DNA from: Dehalococcoidia bacterium
Lineage (GTDB): Bacteria; Chloroflexota; Dehalococcoidia; SZUA-161
Assembly: GCA_030619685.1 (NCBI GenBank)
Contig: JAUXAX010000029.1
Span: 1 to 22,901, forward strand
Direction of reading: 5' to 3'
DNA length: 22,901 bases
The translations under genes and the position numbers were made by a program. Positions 22,745-22,901 of the stretch are shown piece after piece. Below the pieces are notes generated by a model. The model saw nothing but the letters and a program-made list of their open reading frames with translations. It searched no databases and was not told where the DNA came from. Positions within the stretch are counted from its first letter, which is position 1. Each line of letters opens with the position of its first letter.

Positions 22745-22901
22745 AATAGCGCATATTAAGATAGGGAGCACGGAATGGTGGGGGCAAGGCAAAAACCGCG
22801 CTGGGGGAGAATCCGTGCAGTCTTAAGAGAAGCCTATTAGTCTTTATTTCCTAGAAGAAGTGTAAGAAACGTGAAAATGTCTTTGCCATTCACGGGGAGA
22901 G
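22745..22901. other. No recognisable gene to window end
   Basis: AT-richer sequence with no convincing frame, terminator or RNA gene. A 21-codon frame from ATG 22774 is too short to call. Confidence 0.4.

Noticed and set aside
1..22901. tRNA, rRNA, CRISPR arrays or complete insertion sequences.
   Set aside because: None seen: no tRNA T-loop pattern in a cloverleaf context, no regularly spaced repeats and no intact transposase.

Overview
The window reads as an accessory catabolic region from an uncultivated, probably anaerobic bacterium. Evidence for an anaerobic or fermentative life is two tungsten/molybdenum aldehyde:ferredoxin oxidoreductases and an iron-dependent alcohol dehydrogenase. 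Acyl-CoA dehydrogenases, CoA-transferases and stand-alone SCP2 proteins suggest lipid or acyl-CoA metabolism. I guess Chloroflexota (Dehalococcoidia/SAR202-like) or a similar sediment lineage, with low confidence; there is no rRNA, tRNA or core gene to place it.

Layout. (A) 1-6748, plus strand, GC-rich: the C-terminus of an acyl-CoA dehydrogenase, a second acyl-CoA dehydrogenase that seems to lack the catalytic Glu, CoA-transferase subunits A and B, an SCP2 protein, an Fe-alcohol dehydrogenase and an aldehyde:ferredoxin oxidoreductase (AOR-1). (B) 6749-8098, a decayed zone: a frameshifted acyl-CoA ligase C-terminus on the minus strand, a pyrimidine-rich tract and a broken tyrosine-recombinase fragment. 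(C) 8099-18866, visibly more AT-rich: a KDPG-type aldolase and KDG-type kinase pair (plus); a three-gene minus-strand set of GH5 endoglycoceramidase-like hydrolase, creatininase-family protein and flavin-reductase-like protein; and, divergent from it, a plus-strand set of BKACE-family enzyme, SDR, Gfo/Idh/MocA oxidoreductase, SCP2 protein, M24 metalloprotein and a second SDR. (D) 18867-19379: a degenerate zone with a probable CbiQ/EcfT remnant and an AT-rich promoter region. (E) 19380-22582: a second, diverged AOR (AOR-2) and an MFS transporter, followed by about 320 bases with no convincing gene.

How they may work together. Block A can oxidise acyl-CoAs, exchange CoA between acids and interconvert alcohol, aldehyde and acid. 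Block C looks like glycoside or sugar-acid catabolism: a hydrolase acting on a glycoside, several NAD(P)-dependent oxidoreductases, a creatininase-fold hydrolase, a beta-keto-acid cleavage enzyme, and the lower KDG to KDPG to pyruvate plus glyceraldehyde-3-phosphate branch. The GH5 relatives that cut glycolipids, next to SCP2 lipid-binding proteins and acyl-CoA dehydrogenases, raise the idea of glycolipid or steryl-glycoside use. That is an inference from content, not something the sequence proves.

Block C is bordered on both sides by decayed genes, one of them an integrase fragment, and differs in base composition from block A. It may be an acquired island.
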